The position numbers and the translations under genes are program-made. Below the pieces are notes generated by a model. That model saw nothing but the letters and a program-made list of their open reading frames with translations. It ran no database searches and had not been told where the DNA came from. 64,000 bases of DNA, from positions 19,734 through 83,733 of the forward strand of contig JAKAJL010000015.1 of assembly GCA_021813805.1 (NCBI GenBank), given 5' to 3'. This DNA is from Pseudomonadota bacterium (GTDB lineage: Bacteria; Pseudomonadota; Alphaproteobacteria; Rhizobiales; Beijerinckiaceae). How positions within the stretch are numbered: position 1 is the first letter of the stretch; the number at the start of each line of letters is the position of its first letter. Positions 22,490 through 31,997 of this stretch are shown one piece after another.

Positions 22490-22763
22490 ATTTTCTCCTG
22501 AATTGCCCGATCGGGCGGCGCCGGTTGGGTTAGCGTTGCGACTTGCTCCTAAACCGCCAGCGCGCATCTTGGTTCGATGCGTCTCACGAAAAAGTGTCCG
22601 GCGCGGGCCGGCGGTCGGAAGCGGGTTTTCCGCGGAAAATTCCGCGAAGGCAGTCGGCTAGCAGCTTTCCCCGCCTCTGGCAAGGCGCCGCAAGGCTTTT
22701 CAGCGCAATAAAGGAAGGGGCGGCGTCGCGCGACGCCGCCCCGTCGATGCGTTTTTGGCAGGC
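22490..22763 (-). promoter_or_regulatory. rpsA leader region with nested palindromes
   Basis: Between serA and rpsA. A perfect 14-base palindrome TTTTCCGCGGAAAA (22626-22639) overlaps an inverted repeat CGCGGAA-AA-TTCCGCG (22631-22646). S1 is autoregulated through its leader in several bacteria; whether this dyad contributes is inference. The serA terminator lies at the other end of the same gap. Confidence 0.4.
22717..22742 (-). terminator. Hairpin after serA
   Basis: A perfect 26-base palindrome with arms GGGGCGGCGTCGC/GCGACGCCGCCCC sits 22 bases after the serA stop on the minus strand. The downstream T-tract is weak (TTCCTTTATT), so it may be a modest terminator or a 3' stabilising stem. 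Confidence 0.6.
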
Positions 22764-24008
22764 TCAGCGCTCGTAGATGATGCGGGCGCGGATCGTGCCT
22801 TCCAGCGCGCGGATTTCCTCCAGCGCCTGTTCGCAATTCTCGTGAGAGCCGTCGGCCTCGATCACCACATAGCCGACCTCGCCGTCGGTCTGCAGATATT
22901 CGGAGGCGATGTTCATGCCGCGCCGCGAGAAAATGTCGTTCAGCTTGCCCATCATGCCCGGCACATTGCGGTGGACATGCATGTAGCGCGTGCCCTGCGG
23001 ACGCGGCGGCAGCTGGACTTCCGGGAAATTCACGGCGCCGAGGGTCGAGCCGATGTCGGAATAATCGATCAGTTTGCGCGCGACTTCCGCGCCGATGCGC
23101 TCCTGCGCCTCCTCGGTCGAGCCGCCGATATGCGGGGTGAGAATGACATTGTCGAGACCCTGGAGCGGGGAGACGAATTTTTCGGCGTTGCCCGCCGGCT
23201 CCTTGGGGAAAGTATCCACGACGGCGCCCCGCAGATGCTTGTCCTTGAGCGCCCGCGCCAGCGCGTCCACGTCCACCGTGGTGCCGCGCGCGTTGTTGAT
23301 GAAATAGGCGCCCTGTTTCATGGCGCGGAACTGGGCTTCGCCCATCATGTTCTTGGTCTGGGGCGTCTCGGGCACATGAAGGCTGACCACATCCGACTGG
23401 GCCAGCAGATCGTCGAGGGTCTTGCAGGGCTCGGCGTTGCCATGGCGCAGCTTGTCGATCACATCGTAATAGATCACCTTCATGCCCATGGCCTCGGCCA
23501 GAGTGGACAATTGGGCGCCGATATTGCCATAGCCGACGATGCCGAGCGTCTTGCCGCGCACTTCCATGCTGTCGGCGGCGCTCTTGTCCCATTCCCCGTG
23601 ATGAGCCCCGACCGAGCGCGGGAAAATGCGGCGCATCAGCATCACGATCTCGCCGATGGTCAGCTCCGCCACCGAGCGGGTGTTGGAGAAGGGCGCGTTG
23701 AACACCGGGATGCCGCGGATGCGCGCGGAGGGCAGCGAGACCTGATTGGTGCCGATGCAGAAGCAGCCGACCGCGATCAGCCGGTCGGCGGCCGCGAAAA
23801 CGTCTTCCCTGAGCTTGGTGCGCGAGCGGATTCCGACCATGTGCACGCCCTGCAGCGCCTCGCGCAATTCCGCGCCGTCGAGCGCCTTGGTCAGGCGGGT
23901 GACGTTCTCATAGCCGGCGGCGCGGAAAAGCTCGACGGCGCTGGTGTGGATGCCTTCGAGCAGCAGGATCTTGATCTTGTCCTTGGGCAGCGACAGTTTT
24001 GCGTTCAT
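22764..24008 (-). CDS. serA: D-3-phosphoglycerate dehydrogenase
   Basis: 414 residues from ATG 24008 (AGGAG six bases upstream). Catalyses the first step of serine synthesis, important where the serine cycle assimilates C1 units. NAD-binding GYGNIGAQLSTLAEAMG, catalytic Arg/Glu/His region (RGTTVDVDAL, LTPHIGGSTEEAQ) and a C-terminal ACT domain (VPGMMGKLNDIFSRRGMN) resembling the E. coli-type enzyme of about 410 residues. Preceded by a paired leader (24057-24134). Confidence 0.95.
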   Translation of the reverse strand: MNAKLSLPKDKIKILLLEGIHTSAVELFRAAGYENVTRLTKALDGAELREALQGVHMVGIRSRTKLREDVFAAADRLIAVGCFCIGTNQVSLPSARIRGIPVFNAPFSNTRSVAELTIGEIVMLMRRIFPRSVGAHHGEWDKSAADSMEVRGKTLGIVGYGNIGAQLSTLAEAMGMKVIYYDVIDKLRHGNAEPCKTLDDLLAQSDVVSLHVPETPQTKNMMGEAQFRAMKQGAYFINNARGTTVDVDALARALKDKHLRGAVVDTFPKEPAGNAEKFVSPLQGLDNVILTPHIGGSTEEAQERIGAEVARKLIDYSDIGSTLGAVNFPEVQLPPRPQGTRYMHVHRNVPGMMGKLNDIFSRRGMNIASEYLQTDGEVGYVVIEADGSHENCEQALEEIRALEGTIRARIIYER

Positions 24009-24056
24009 CATTTGCTCCTGGAGCATTTCCTCTTGGGGCCTGCGTCGCGCGGGGGA

Positions 24057-24134
24057 GGCCCGGAGGCGAATGCCGGCGTTTCGAAAAATCGCCCGATCGC
24101 GCAAGCGGCTTGCGCCTCTTTCGTCCTCCGGGCC
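24057..24134 (-). promoter_or_regulatory. Structured 5' leader of serA
   Basis: A ten-base perfect stem GGCCCGGAGG/CCTCCGGGCC (24057-24066 with 24125-24134) encloses a second perfect hairpin, seven pairs with a three-base loop (GCGCAAG-CGG-CTTGCGC, 24099-24115), and a run of five A on the plus strand (24084-24088; U5 in the transcript). The arrangement lies between panD and the serA start. It could be a regulatory leader of serA or the panD terminator; the long closing stem argues for a leader. Confidence 0.5.
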
Positions 24135-24163
24135 GGCCGCGCGGAAAGGTCAGGACGTCTTGC

Positions 24164-24616
24164 CTAGAACGTCTTGGCCTTCAGCGGAATGGGTTGCGGG
24201 GCGCCGTTCTCGTCGCGGATGGAAAAGCGGTAGCGTCCGGTCTCATCGACATCGACCCGGTAGGACAGGCGGTCGATGACGCGGTTGTCGCGGTCGAAGG
24301 CGAGCACCTTGGGCCGCAGCGTGGGGATTTCGTCTGCGTCGATATAGATCGAGCTGCAGATGATGATCTGGTCGCCGGGCTGGCAGGTGCGCGCCGCCGC
24401 GCCGTTGAGGATGCAGCAGCGCGAGCCGCGCTCGCCGAGAATGACATAGGTCGAGATGCGCGCGCCGGAATTCTTGTTCCAGATCTCGACGAATTCGAGC
24501 GGCAGGATCCCCGCCTCCTCGCAATGATCGGGATCGAGCGTGATCGAGCCATGATAGTCGATATTGGCGTCCGTCACGTGGATTCCGTGGAGTTTGGCGC
24601 CGACAACCTTACGCAT
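24164..24616 (-). CDS. panD: Aspartate 1-decarboxylase
   Basis: 150 residues. Makes beta-alanine for pantothenate; self-cleaves at Gly-Ser to form a pyruvoyl group. The cleavage site is DYHGSITLD (usual form is YEGSCAID), with [11 protein letters not shown] upstream and ILGERGSRC containing the conserved Tyr/Arg region. The C-terminus is about 25 residues longer than the usual 126-residue enzyme (from [10 protein letters not shown] on). ATG at 24616; an upstream in-frame extension to 24661 overlaps msrB and is disfavoured. Confidence 0.85.
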   Translation of the reverse strand: MRKVVGAKLHGIHVTDANIDYHGSITLDPDHCEEAGILPLEFVEIWNKNSGARISTYVILGERGSRCCILNGAAARTCQPGDQIIICSSIYIDADEIPTLRPKVLAFDRDNRVIDRLSYRVDVDETGRYRFSIRDENGAPQPIPLKAKTF

Positions 24617-24657
24617 TGACCGTCCCTGAAGCTGTTGGAGCCTCATCCTTGCCGCGC

Positions 24658-25107
24658 TCATAGCCGCTTTTGCGCGGAATCGCCAGCACGCCCTTCGTCG
24701 GGCGCTCGATCGGGTTCAAAATTCAGCGCCACCCCGTTGATGCAATAGCGCAGATAAGTCGGCGGCGGCCCGTCCTCGAAGACATGGCCGAGATGGCCGC
24801 CGCATTGGCTGCAATGGACCTCGGTGCGGACCATGAAATGGCTGAGGTCGCGGCTGGTCTCGATGCTGCCTGGCAGGGGGTCGAAAAAGCTCGGCCAGCC
24901 GGTGCCGCTGTCGAATTTCTCGTTTGCGCGGAACAGCTCCTGGCCGCAGCCCACGCAACGGAACACGCCGGGACGCTTCTCATGGTTGAGCGCGCAGGAG
25001 CCCGGCCGCTCGGTGCCATGGCGGCGCAGAACGTCATATTGCTCGGGCGTGAGCCTGGCGCGCCATTCCTCGTCGCTGAGCGCAACCTTGAAAATCTTCG
25101 ACGACAT
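24658..25107 (-). CDS. msrB: Peptide-methionine (R)-S-oxide reductase
   Basis: 149 residues from ATG 25107 (GGGAGA upstream). Repairs methionine-R-sulfoxide. Zinc cysteines in CVGCGQELF and [10 protein letters not shown]; catalytic Cys in [20 protein letters not shown] substrate loop. No signal peptide, so cytoplasmic. Likely co-transcribed with panD (41-base gap). Confidence 0.94.
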   Translation of the reverse strand: MSSKIFKVALSDEEWRARLTPEQYDVLRRHGTERPGSCALNHEKRPGVFRCVGCGQELFRANEKFDSGTGWPSFFDPLPGSIETSRDLSHFMVRTEVHCSQCGGHLGHVFEDGPPPTYLRYCINGVALNFEPDRAPDEGRAGDSAQKRL

Positions 25108-25236
25108 GGGGGTCTCCCGGCGGAACAGCCTATAAATAGAGCGATTTCGCGCCGCAACAAGCGGGGGCCGGCAGAGGCGCGTTGCCAGCGCTAAGGAAAT
25201 CGGTCTAAACAGCTTGGCGCCCTTCCGGGCCAGGTG

Positions 25237-25312
25237 GGGCCGGTAGCTCAATGGTTAGAGCCGGCCGCTCATAACGGTCTGGTTGGGGGTTCGAGTCCCT
25301 CCCGGCCCACCA
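25237..25312 (+). tRNA. tRNA with CAT anticodon (probably Ile2, possibly Met)
   Basis: 76 bases including encoded CCA. Acceptor GGGCCGG pairs with CCGGCCC; D-arm GCTC/GAGC; anticodon stem GGCCG/CGGTC with loop CTCATAA; T-arm GGGGG-TTCGAGT-CCCTC. The variable region TGGTT and anticodon loop resemble tRNA-Ile2 (lysidine-modified CAU) more than elongator tRNA-Met, but sequence alone does not settle identity; tilS dependence would. Confidence 0.9.
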
Positions 25313-25433
25313 ACCGCTCGTTTTCCGGCCCTTGGCGCCCCATTACGGAAGAGTCGAAAAATTTTCATGGCGCGCTTGCGGGCAAGCGGCGCCGCCAGTA
25401 TGTTCCGCCCGCAACGCCGGCCAGGCCGGACAT

Positions 25434-25508
25434 TGGGGCGTCGCCAAGCGGTAAGGCAGCGGATTTTGATTCCGCCATACGGAGGTTCGAATCCTCCCGC
25501 CCCAGCCA
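25434..25508 (+). tRNA. tRNA-Gln (anticodon TTG)
   Basis: 75 bases including GCCA end. Acceptor TGGGGCG pairs with CGCCCCA; D-arm GCC/GGC; anticodon stem GCGGA/TCCGC with loop TTTTGAT; T-arm GGAGG-TTCGAAT-CCTCC. 121 bases downstream of the CAT tRNA on the same strand. Confidence 0.96.
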
Positions 25509-25800
25509 GAACCTGTCCCATCGCGCTCGAACCCCCGTAACTGTCGATGGACGACGCTCCTCCAGCCCGGGGCCCCAGAGGTCGCGCCGCCTGTATCTCG
25601 GAGAGAGGGCGGGGGCTTGTGCGGAAAATATGTCGTCGCGCCGGTGGACGATCCTTGTCCCGTGTTGGCGGCGATCGCAGGCTTCATGTCATTTGGCGTT
25701 CTGAATTTGACGCCGGATATTGTCGCCGTGGCGATCGTTGACGATCAAAAAGCGCGGGCGCAACATTCGCGCTCTGAAGCTTGACCCAAAAAGGCGGGTG

Positions 25801-27528
25801 ATGCCAACGGAACCGGTCTGGCTGCGCTGGGCGCCAGGGATCCTGACTGTACGAAACTATCAAGCCTCATGGCTTCCCCACGATCTTGTCGCGGGGGCCG
25901 CTCTGGCGGCCATGCTGGCGCCGGTTGGCGTCGCTTATGCCGTGGCCTCGGGCCTGCCGGGCATCGTCGGTTTGTACGCGACCATCGTCCCCCTGCTCGC
26001 ATATGCGTTGTTCGGCCCCAGCCGCATTCTCGTGCTGGGTCCCGATTCGTCGCTGGCCGCCGTGATCCTTGGCGTTACAGCTCCGCTCGCCGCCGGCGAC
26101 CCAGTCCGCGCCGTCGCGCTCGCGAGCGCCATGGCCATAGTGTCCGGGAGCGTCTGCGTCATTGCGGGCGCGGCGCGGCTTGGCTTCGTCACCGAGTTGC
26201 TCTCGAAGCCGATCCGCTATGGCTATATGAATGGCATCGCTCTGACCGTCTTGGTCAGTCAGCTGCCCGAATTATGCGGCTTTCCCGCGAAAAATGAAGG
26301 ACTGGTTCGCAGAGTCTGGACGACCGGCGGCGAAATCGCCGCGGGAAAAACCAACTGGGTGGGCTTTGCGCTCGGGGCAGGCGTGCTCGCCCTTGTTCTC
26401 GCGCTCAGGAATTACAAGCGCGTTCCCGGCGTTCTGATCGCCGTCGCCGGCGCGACTTTGACTGTCGGGGGCTTCGGGCTCGACGAAAGATTCGGGGTCG
26501 CGGTGCTCGGCGCGCTGCCCAGAGGCCTTCCCGGGTTTGTATTTCCGATCATCGGGCCTGATGCGGTCGTCCCCGTTGTCGCGGGCGGTTTCGCTGTCGC
26601 CATGGTTTCATTCGCCGACGCCAGCGTCCTGTCGCGCGCCTATGCCGCACGGTTAAAGCAAAATGTCGATCCGAATCAGGAAATGATCGGTCTCGGCGCG
26701 GCCAATCTGGCCGCGGGTTTTTTCCAGGGCTTTCCCATCAGCAGCAGTTCGTCGCGCACGCCTGTCGCGGAAGCGGCGGGGGCGAGAACGCAGCTCGCGA
26801 GCGTCGCCGGCGCCCTCGGCATCGCCGCGCTCCTGGTTTTCGCGCCAAACCTGCTGGAAAACCTCCCCAATTCGGCTCTAGCGGCAGTCGTGATCGCGTC
26901 CGCGATCGGCCTCATCGAATTCAAGGATCTGGCCCGGATCTATCGCATCCAGCGCTGGGAATTCTGGCTGTCCATGGCCTGTTTCGCCGGTGTCGCGATT
27001 CTCGGCGTCATTCCTGGAATAGGTCTCGCCGTGGTGGCGGCGGTGATCGAATTCCTCTGGGATGGCTGGCGGCCCCACTCGGCTATTCTGGGGCGCGCGG
27101 AAGGCCTGAAGGGTTATCACGACATCCGCCGCCATCCCGAGGCGCGTCAAATACCGGGTCTGGTGCTATTCCGATGGGACGCGCCGCTCTTTTTCGCCAA
27201 TGCTGAATTCTTCAGGGAGCGCGCCCTGGCGGCGGTGGCCCAGGCGCCGAGCCCGGCGCGCTGGCTGGTGATCGCCGCGGAACCTGTCACAAGCGTGGAC
27301 GTCACCGCGGCCGATGCGCTGGCCGAATTGGACAAGGCCTTGCAGGACGCGGGGGTCGAATTGTGCTTCGCCGAATTGAAAGGCCCCGTGAAGGACAAGC
27401 TGAAACGCTTTGGCCTTTTCGCCCAGATCGGCGAGCCGTCGTTTTTTCCGACCGTCGGCGCCGCAGTCAGCGCCTATCTCGACCGTCACCCTGTTGCGAA
27501 GGTTGACGGCGAAGAACACGAGAGCTGA
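25801..27528 (+). CDS. SulP family anion transporter with STAS domain
   Basis: About 575 residues from the ATG at 25801 (AGGCGGG upstream; in-frame extension to 25720 is less likely). Sulfate_transp domain of some 10-14 membrane helices, starting with LAAMLAPVGVAYAVASGLPGIVGLY, followed by a cytoplasmic STAS domain (about residues 440-560, IPGLVLFRWDAPLFFANAEFF). Substrate could be sulfate, bicarbonate or an organic anion; it cannot be told from sequence. A small dyad GATCGT-TG-ACGATC (25733-25746) lies in the upstream region. Confidence 0.92.
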   Translation: MPTEPVWLRWAPGILTVRNYQASWLPHDLVAGAALAAMLAPVGVAYAVASGLPGIVGLYATIVPLLAYALFGPSRILVLGPDSSLAAVILGVTAPLAAGDPVRAVALASAMAIVSGSVCVIAGAARLGFVTELLSKPIRYGYMNGIALTVLVSQLPELCGFPAKNEGLVRRVWTTGGEIAAGKTNWVGFALGAGVLALVLALRNYKRVPGVLIAVAGATLTVGGFGLDERFGVAVLGALPRGLPGFVFPIIGPDAVVPVVAGGFAVAMVSFADASVLSRAYAARLKQNVDPNQEMIGLGAANLAAGFFQGFPISSSSSRTPVAEAAGARTQLASVAGALGIAALLVFAPNLLENLPNSALAAVVIASAIGLIEFKDLARIYRIQRWEFWLSMACFAGVAILGVIPGIGLAVVAAVIEFLWDGWRPHSAILGRAEGLKGYHDIRRHPEARQIPGLVLFRWDAPLFFANAEFFRERALAAVAQAPSPARWLVIAAEPVTSVDVTAADALAELDKALQDAGVELCFAELKGPVKDKLKRFGLFAQIGEPSFFPTVGAAVSAYLDRHPVAKVDGEEHES

Positions 27529-27740
27529 GGCGGCGACGAATCGATCGGTCTTCGTCTCGACCTGCCCGCCCGCGTGGCATGAAGCGCCCCGGCGGTCGTT
27601 TCCGCAGATCGCCCATGGGGCCGCGACCGGTCAGCCCCGCGATGGCCCGAATGTTGGGCGAGGTTCGAGCGGTGGTGTGGTAAATCAATGCCCGGTTCCG
27701 TGGGGCAGCGTTGAATCGAAGCGTCGAAAGGCTTTTCCAC

Positions 27741-28448
27741 ATGCCGCAAATCGTCTTTTCGTCGCGGAGCCTGAACAAGACCTATCAGGTCGGCAGCGTC
27801 GAGGTCGCCGCGCTGCAAGGGCTCGATCTGGATATTTACCAAGGCGAGTTCATCGTCATCCTTGGGCCTTCGGGCAGCGGCAAATCGACGCTCCTGAACA
27901 TATTGGGAGGCCTGGACAGCGCGACGTCCGGCGCAGCGGCCTGGCGCGATCACAATCTCGTCGAGGCGTCGGACGAAGAACTGACGCGCTATCGGCGCGA
28001 GCATGTCGGCTTTGTCTTCCAGTTCTATAATCTCATTCCCAGCCTGACGGCGCGGGAAAATGTCGAACTTGTCACGGATATTGCGGAACAGCCGATGCGG
28101 CCGGAGGATGCGCTGGCCAAAGTCGGCCTTTCCGAGCGTCTTGACCATTTCCCGTCGCAACTGTCCGGCGGCGAGCAGCAGAGGGTGGCGATCGCCCGCG
28201 CCATCGCCAAACGCCCCGACGTCCTGCTTTGCGACGAACCGACCGGCGCCCTCGATTGCCGGACGGGGGTCGGCGTTCTTGCCGCTCTCGACGAGGTCAA
28301 CCGCAGCTTCGGCACGACCACGGTCGTGATTACGCACAACGCCGCCATCGGCGCGATGGCCGACCGCGTGATGTATATGGCCGACGGCAGGATCGCCCGG
28401 ATCGAAAGCCATTCCCGGCGCGCCCCTCCCGAGGAAATCCGCTGGTGA
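27741..28448 (+). CDS. ABC transporter ATP-binding protein (LolD/MacB type)
   Basis: 235 residues. Walker [11 protein letters not shown]-loop [10 protein letters not shown], signature [16 protein letters not shown], Walker [13 protein letters not shown]-loop VVITHN. The family energises FtsX-type permeases that move lipids, lipoproteins or peptides mechanically rather than by conventional transport. Stop overlaps the permease start (GTGA). The in-frame start at 27711 would add ten residues; ATG 27741 has GAAAGG nearby. Confidence 0.93.
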   Translation: MPQIVFSSRSLNKTYQVGSVEVAALQGLDLDIYQGEFIVILGPSGSGKSTLLNILGGLDSATSGAAAWRDHNLVEASDEELTRYRREHVGFVFQFYNLIPSLTARENVELVTDIAEQPMRPEDALAKVGLSERLDHFPSQLSGGEQQRVAIARAIAKRPDVLLCDEPTGALDCRTGVGVLAALDEVNRSFGTTTVVITHNAAIGAMADRVMYMADGRIARIESHSRRAPPEEIRW

Positions 28449-30796
28449 AGGCGCTCGACCGCAAGCTCCTGCGCGATTGGCGGCGACTGGCCGGACAGGC
28501 GATCACCATCGCGCTTGTCCTGGCCTCGGGCGTCGCCGTTTTCATCTCCTCGCTGAGCGCTTACCAATCTCTGGTGACGTCGCAGCACAATTATTATCGC
28601 GAAAGCCGTTTCGCCGACGCCTTCGCGAGCCTGAAGCGGGCGCCGCTCTCGGTGGCCGCGCGCATCGCCGAGATTCCGGGCGTGACCCAGGTCGAGCCGC
28701 GCCTGGTCTATGACGTGACGATCGGCGTCGAAGGGGCCTCCTTGCCGGTCTCCGGCCGCATGATCGCTCTCGCCGCGGGCGACGAGTCGCAGATCAATCG
28801 CCTCCACATCGTGAGCGGGCGCGGCCTCGACCCCGCAAACCCCGCGGAGATCCTCGTCACACAGGCTTTCGCCGAAGCCAACAGGCTCGGTCCAGGCGAT
28901 ACGATCTCCGCGCTCCTGAACGGCCGGAGGCAGATTTTTCGCATCGTCGGAACCGTTTTGTCGCCCGAATATGTGTTTTCGACCGGACCCGGCGAACCGC
29001 TGCCCGACGACAAGAGATTCGGCGTCTTTTACGTTTCGCGCGAGGTCCTGGCGCACGCCTTCGCCATGGAGGGCGCCTTCAATGACATCGTGCTGATCGC
29101 GGCGCCGGGGGCCAACATGCCGGGGATCCTCTCGGCGCTCGACCTGATGTTGGATCGTTGGGGCGGCATGGTCGCCCACGACCGCAGCCTGCAAATGTCC
29201 CACCGCTTCCTGCAGGACGAGTTGCGCCAACAGGGGACCATGGCCGCGACAATACCGCCGATCTTTCTGCTGATCTCGGCCTTCCTCCTCCATGTCGTGA
29301 TGGGGCGGCTCGTCACGACGCAGCGCGAGCAGATCGCCGCGCTGAAGGCGCTCGGCTATGACCAGGAAATCACGCTGCATTTCGCCAAATTCGCGGCGCT
29401 GATCGTGCTGCCCGGCGTGGCTTTCGGCGTCGCCTCGGGCGTCGTCCTGGGCCATGTCATGCTGTTCAGCTACCGCCCCTTTTTCCGGTTTCCCGAACTC
29501 GCCTACCATCTGCCGGTCTGGGCGCCGGTCGCCGCGACGGCGATCGCCCTGTTCGGCGGCCTTGGGGGCGCGATCGGAGCCGTGCGCTCCGTCGCTCGGC
29601 TGCGTCCCGCCGAAGCCCTGAAGCCCGCTGCGCCGGCGGCCTATTCGGCGCGCTTCTCGAAGGCGCTTTTCCGGGTTCCCGCCCGCTGGAAAATCGCGGC
29701 GCGCGGCGCCGGCGAACACCCACTGCGAACCGGCGTAACATTGCTCGGCCTGATCGTCGCGGCCCCGCTTGTGCTGATGGGCCTGTTCTGGACGGATGCG
29801 CTCGATTACGTCGTGGATGTGCAGTTCGCCGCCTCCGAACGCGCCGACGCCGTGGTCCAGTTCGTCGATCCGCTCCCCGCGCGGGCTGTGGAAGAGGTCC
29901 GGCGCATGCCCGGCGTGCTGCTGGCGGAGTCGCTGCGAATCGCGCCGGTCCGCCTGCGCGCCGGACATCTGGAATACCAGACCTCGTTGACCGGCCTATC
30001 CGATCGGACGCAGCTGCGCCGACTGCTCGACGACCGGTTGAACGTAGTCGTCCCGCCAAAGCAAGGCTTGCTTTTGTCGCGACGGTTGGCGGAGCGCTTG
30101 CGCCTTCGCGTAGGCGATCTGGTCGGTCTGGACTTTCTCGAAGGGCGCCAGAAGCGGGCCGCCGTTCCGCTCGCGGGCGTCGTGAACGATCTGATCGGCC
30201 TGTCGGCCTATATGGATCGGGCAGCGATGGACCGTCTGCTGCAAGAAGACCAGACTGTCAGCGCTGTCGCGGTGCGTCTCGACGCGTCGCGGGCCGACGA
30301 TTTCTATGCGGCGACCAAAAAGACGCCGAAAATCTCGACCGTCAGCCTGCGGGAGCGGTCCATCCGCAACTTCCGCGACTCGACTGGCGCCGTCGTGCTG
30401 CTCCTGGCGGGAATCTATGTCGCCTTTTCGATTACGATCGCCGTCGGCGTGGTCTACAACAATTTGCGGATCGGCTTCCAGGAGCGGTCGCTGGAACTCG
30501 CGATGTTGCGCATTCTTGGCTTCACGCCGTACGAGGCGGCCCGAATCTTTTATTCCGAAATCCTTGTCGAGGTCGGCGCGGCCATACCTCTCGGTCTCGT
30601 CGCCGGATATTTCCTCGTGCGGCTGTTGCTTCTCGCTTTTCAAACGGAGATGTTCGAAATTCCTCCCGCCATCGCCCCGCGTTCCTACTTCTGGGCGGCT
30701 TCGCTGGTCGGCGGGGCGGCCATCGTGAGCGCGATCCTCATCGGACGCAAGCTTTGGCGGCAGGATCTTGTAACGGCGCTGAAAGGGCGGGAATGA
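28445..30796 (+). CDS. ABC transporter permease, double FtsX domain
   Basis: 783 residues, GTG start overlapping the ATPase stop. One N-terminal helix ([19 protein letters not shown]), a MacB-like periplasmic domain, an FtsX domain (residues ~265-400), a second periplasmic domain from ~470, and a C-terminal FtsX domain. About eight to ten membrane helices. Resembles the YbbP/macrolide-exporter permeases that work with a HlyD-like adaptor. The substrate is unknown; the large periplasmic parts favour extraction of a membrane-inserted or lipidic substrate (inference). Confidence 0.9.
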   Translation: MKALDRKLLRDWRRLAGQAITIALVLASGVAVFISSLSAYQSLVTSQHNYYRESRFADAFASLKRAPLSVAARIAEIPGVTQVEPRLVYDVTIGVEGASLPVSGRMIALAAGDESQINRLHIVSGRGLDPANPAEILVTQAFAEANRLGPGDTISALLNGRRQIFRIVGTVLSPEYVFSTGPGEPLPDDKRFGVFYVSREVLAHAFAMEGAFNDIVLIAAPGANMPGILSALDLMLDRWGGMVAHDRSLQMSHRFLQDELRQQGTMAATIPPIFLLISAFLLHVVMGRLVTTQREQIAALKALGYDQEITLHFAKFAALIVLPGVAFGVASGVVLGHVMLFSYRPFFRFPELAYHLPVWAPVAATAIALFGGLGGAIGAVRSVARLRPAEALKPAAPAAYSARFSKALFRVPARWKIAARGAGEHPLRTGVTLLGLIVAAPLVLMGLFWTDALDYVVDVQFAASERADAVVQFVDPLPARAVEEVRRMPGVLLAESLRIAPVRLRAGHLEYQTSLTGLSDRTQLRRLLDDRLNVVVPPKQGLLLSRRLAERLRLRVGDLVGLDFLEGRQKRAAVPLAGVVNDLIGLSAYMDRAAMDRLLQEDQTVSAVAVRLDASRADDFYAATKKTPKISTVSLRERSIRNFRDSTGAVVLLLAGIYVAFSITIAVGVVYNNLRIGFQERSLELAMLRILGFTPYEAARIFYSEILVEVGAAIPLGLVAGYFLVRLLLLAFQTEMFEIPPAIAPRSYFWAASLVGGAAIVSAILIGRKLWRQDLVTALKGRE

Positions 30797-30797
30797 G

Positions 30798-31997
30798 ATG
30801 AGGGGGTTGAAATGGGCGGTCCTCGTTCTTTTCGGCGCCGCGGCGGTCGCAGCGCTCTCTCTCATCTTTTCGCGAACGCCGACGCGCGTCGATGCTGCGA
30901 CGGTGAAACGGGGCGTCTTCGTTCAGACCGTGCTCAACGAAGGCAAGACGCGCGTCCGCGACCGCTATTCGGTGACGGCCCCGATCGCGGGAATCCTGGC
31001 GCGGACAAGCCTCGAGGTCGGCGATCCCGTCGATCCGTCCACCGTGATCGCGGTCATTGCGCCCGGCCTGACGCCGCTCGAAGATCCGCGCGCGCGTCAG
31101 GTGCTTGAAGAACGCCTCGGCGCCGCAGAAGCGGGACGCAGCCGCGCCATGGCGGCGCTGGAAAGCGCGCGCGCCAGGCAGGCGCAGGCGCGGACCGACC
31201 TGGAGCGCACCGCAGGCCTGGCGGCGAAAGGCGTCGTGACGGCGACCCGCCGGGAGCGCGACGAACTCCTCAACACCCTCGCCGAGAGAGAACTGGCCAG
31301 CGCGGAATTCGGCGCCCATATGGCGGAGCATGAAGAAGCTCTGGCGCGCGCGGCCCTGAACGTCGCTAGCGGCAAGGAGACGGACAGCCGCCGCATCGAA
31401 ATACGCTCTCCGATCGAGGGGGTCGTGCTGAAGATTGCGCAGGAAAGCGAGGGACCGGTCGCCATCGGGTCGCCCCTCATGGAGGTCGGCGATCCGGGAC
31501 GCCTTGAAATCGTCGCCGACGTTCTGACGACGGACGCGGTTCAGATCCAGCCGGGAGCGAGCGCCGCCATCGAACGCTGGGGCGGACCGCGCCCCCTGTC
31601 GGCGGTCGTCGCCCGAGTCGAGCCGGAGGCTTTCACCAAGGTCTCGGCTCTCGGCATCGACGAACAGCGGGTCAATGTCGTTCTGGACATCACATCGCCG
31701 CGCCCGGAATGGCAAAGGCTCGGCGACGCCTTTCGAGTCGAGGCTCGGATCGAAATCGCCAGAATTCCCGACGCCGTGATCGTTCCCATCGGCGCCCTTT
31801 TCAAGCAAAAAGCCGAGTGGAGCGTTTTCGTCATCGAAAACAACCGCGCCCGCATTCGGGCCGTCGCGCTCAGCCGTCGCGGCGACGCTGAGGCCGCCGT
31901 GACGGCCGGACTGGCCGCGGGCGAAAGGGTCGTCGTTTTTCCTCCCCCATCCCTTCGCGATGGCGATTTGGTGGCGGCCGGCGATTGGAAACAGTGA
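30798..31997 (+). CDS. HlyD-like periplasmic adaptor subunit
   Basis: 399 residues. An N-terminal membrane anchor/signal (AVLVLFGAAAVAALSLIF), then a lipoyl/barrel-sandwich (APIAGILARTSLEVGDPV ... IEIRSPIEGVVLKIA), a long alpha-helical hairpin of Ala/Glu/Arg coiled-coil (residues ~95-195), and a beta-barrel. One base after the permease gene. Likely the periplasmic link of the ABC exporter. No TolC gene lies in the same operon. Confidence 0.9.
   Translation: MRGLKWAVLVLFGAAAVAALSLIFSRTPTRVDAATVKRGVFVQTVLNEGKTRVRDRYSVTAPIAGILARTSLEVGDPVDPSTVIAVIAPGLTPLEDPRARQVLEERLGAAEAGRSRAMAALESARARQAQARTDLERTAGLAAKGVVTATRRERDELLNTLAERELASAEFGAHMAEHEEALARAALNVASGKETDSRRIEIRSPIEGVVLKIAQESEGPVAIGSPLMEVGDPGRLEIVADVLTTDAVQIQPGASAAIERWGGPRPLSAVVARVEPEAFTKVSALGIDEQRVNVVLDITSPRPEWQRLGDAFRVEARIEIARIPDAVIVPIGALFKQKAEWSVFVIENNRARIRAVALSRRGDAEAAVTAGLAAGERVVVFPPPSLRDGDLVAAGDWKQ

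Noticed and set aside
25255..25521. Minus-strand reading frame across the tRNA genes
   Set aside because: It is the reverse complement of two complete tRNAs; such translated tRNA products are a known annotation artefact.
28025..29968. 647-codon open frame antisense to the ABC permease
   Set aside because: Composition is Arg/Gln/Asp-rich without domains; the plus strand has a clear FtsX permease.
31985..31996. TTG start for the metallophosphoesterase
   Set aside because: The ATG at 31997 with TGATG coupling to the adaptor stop is more likely; the extension adds only four residues.
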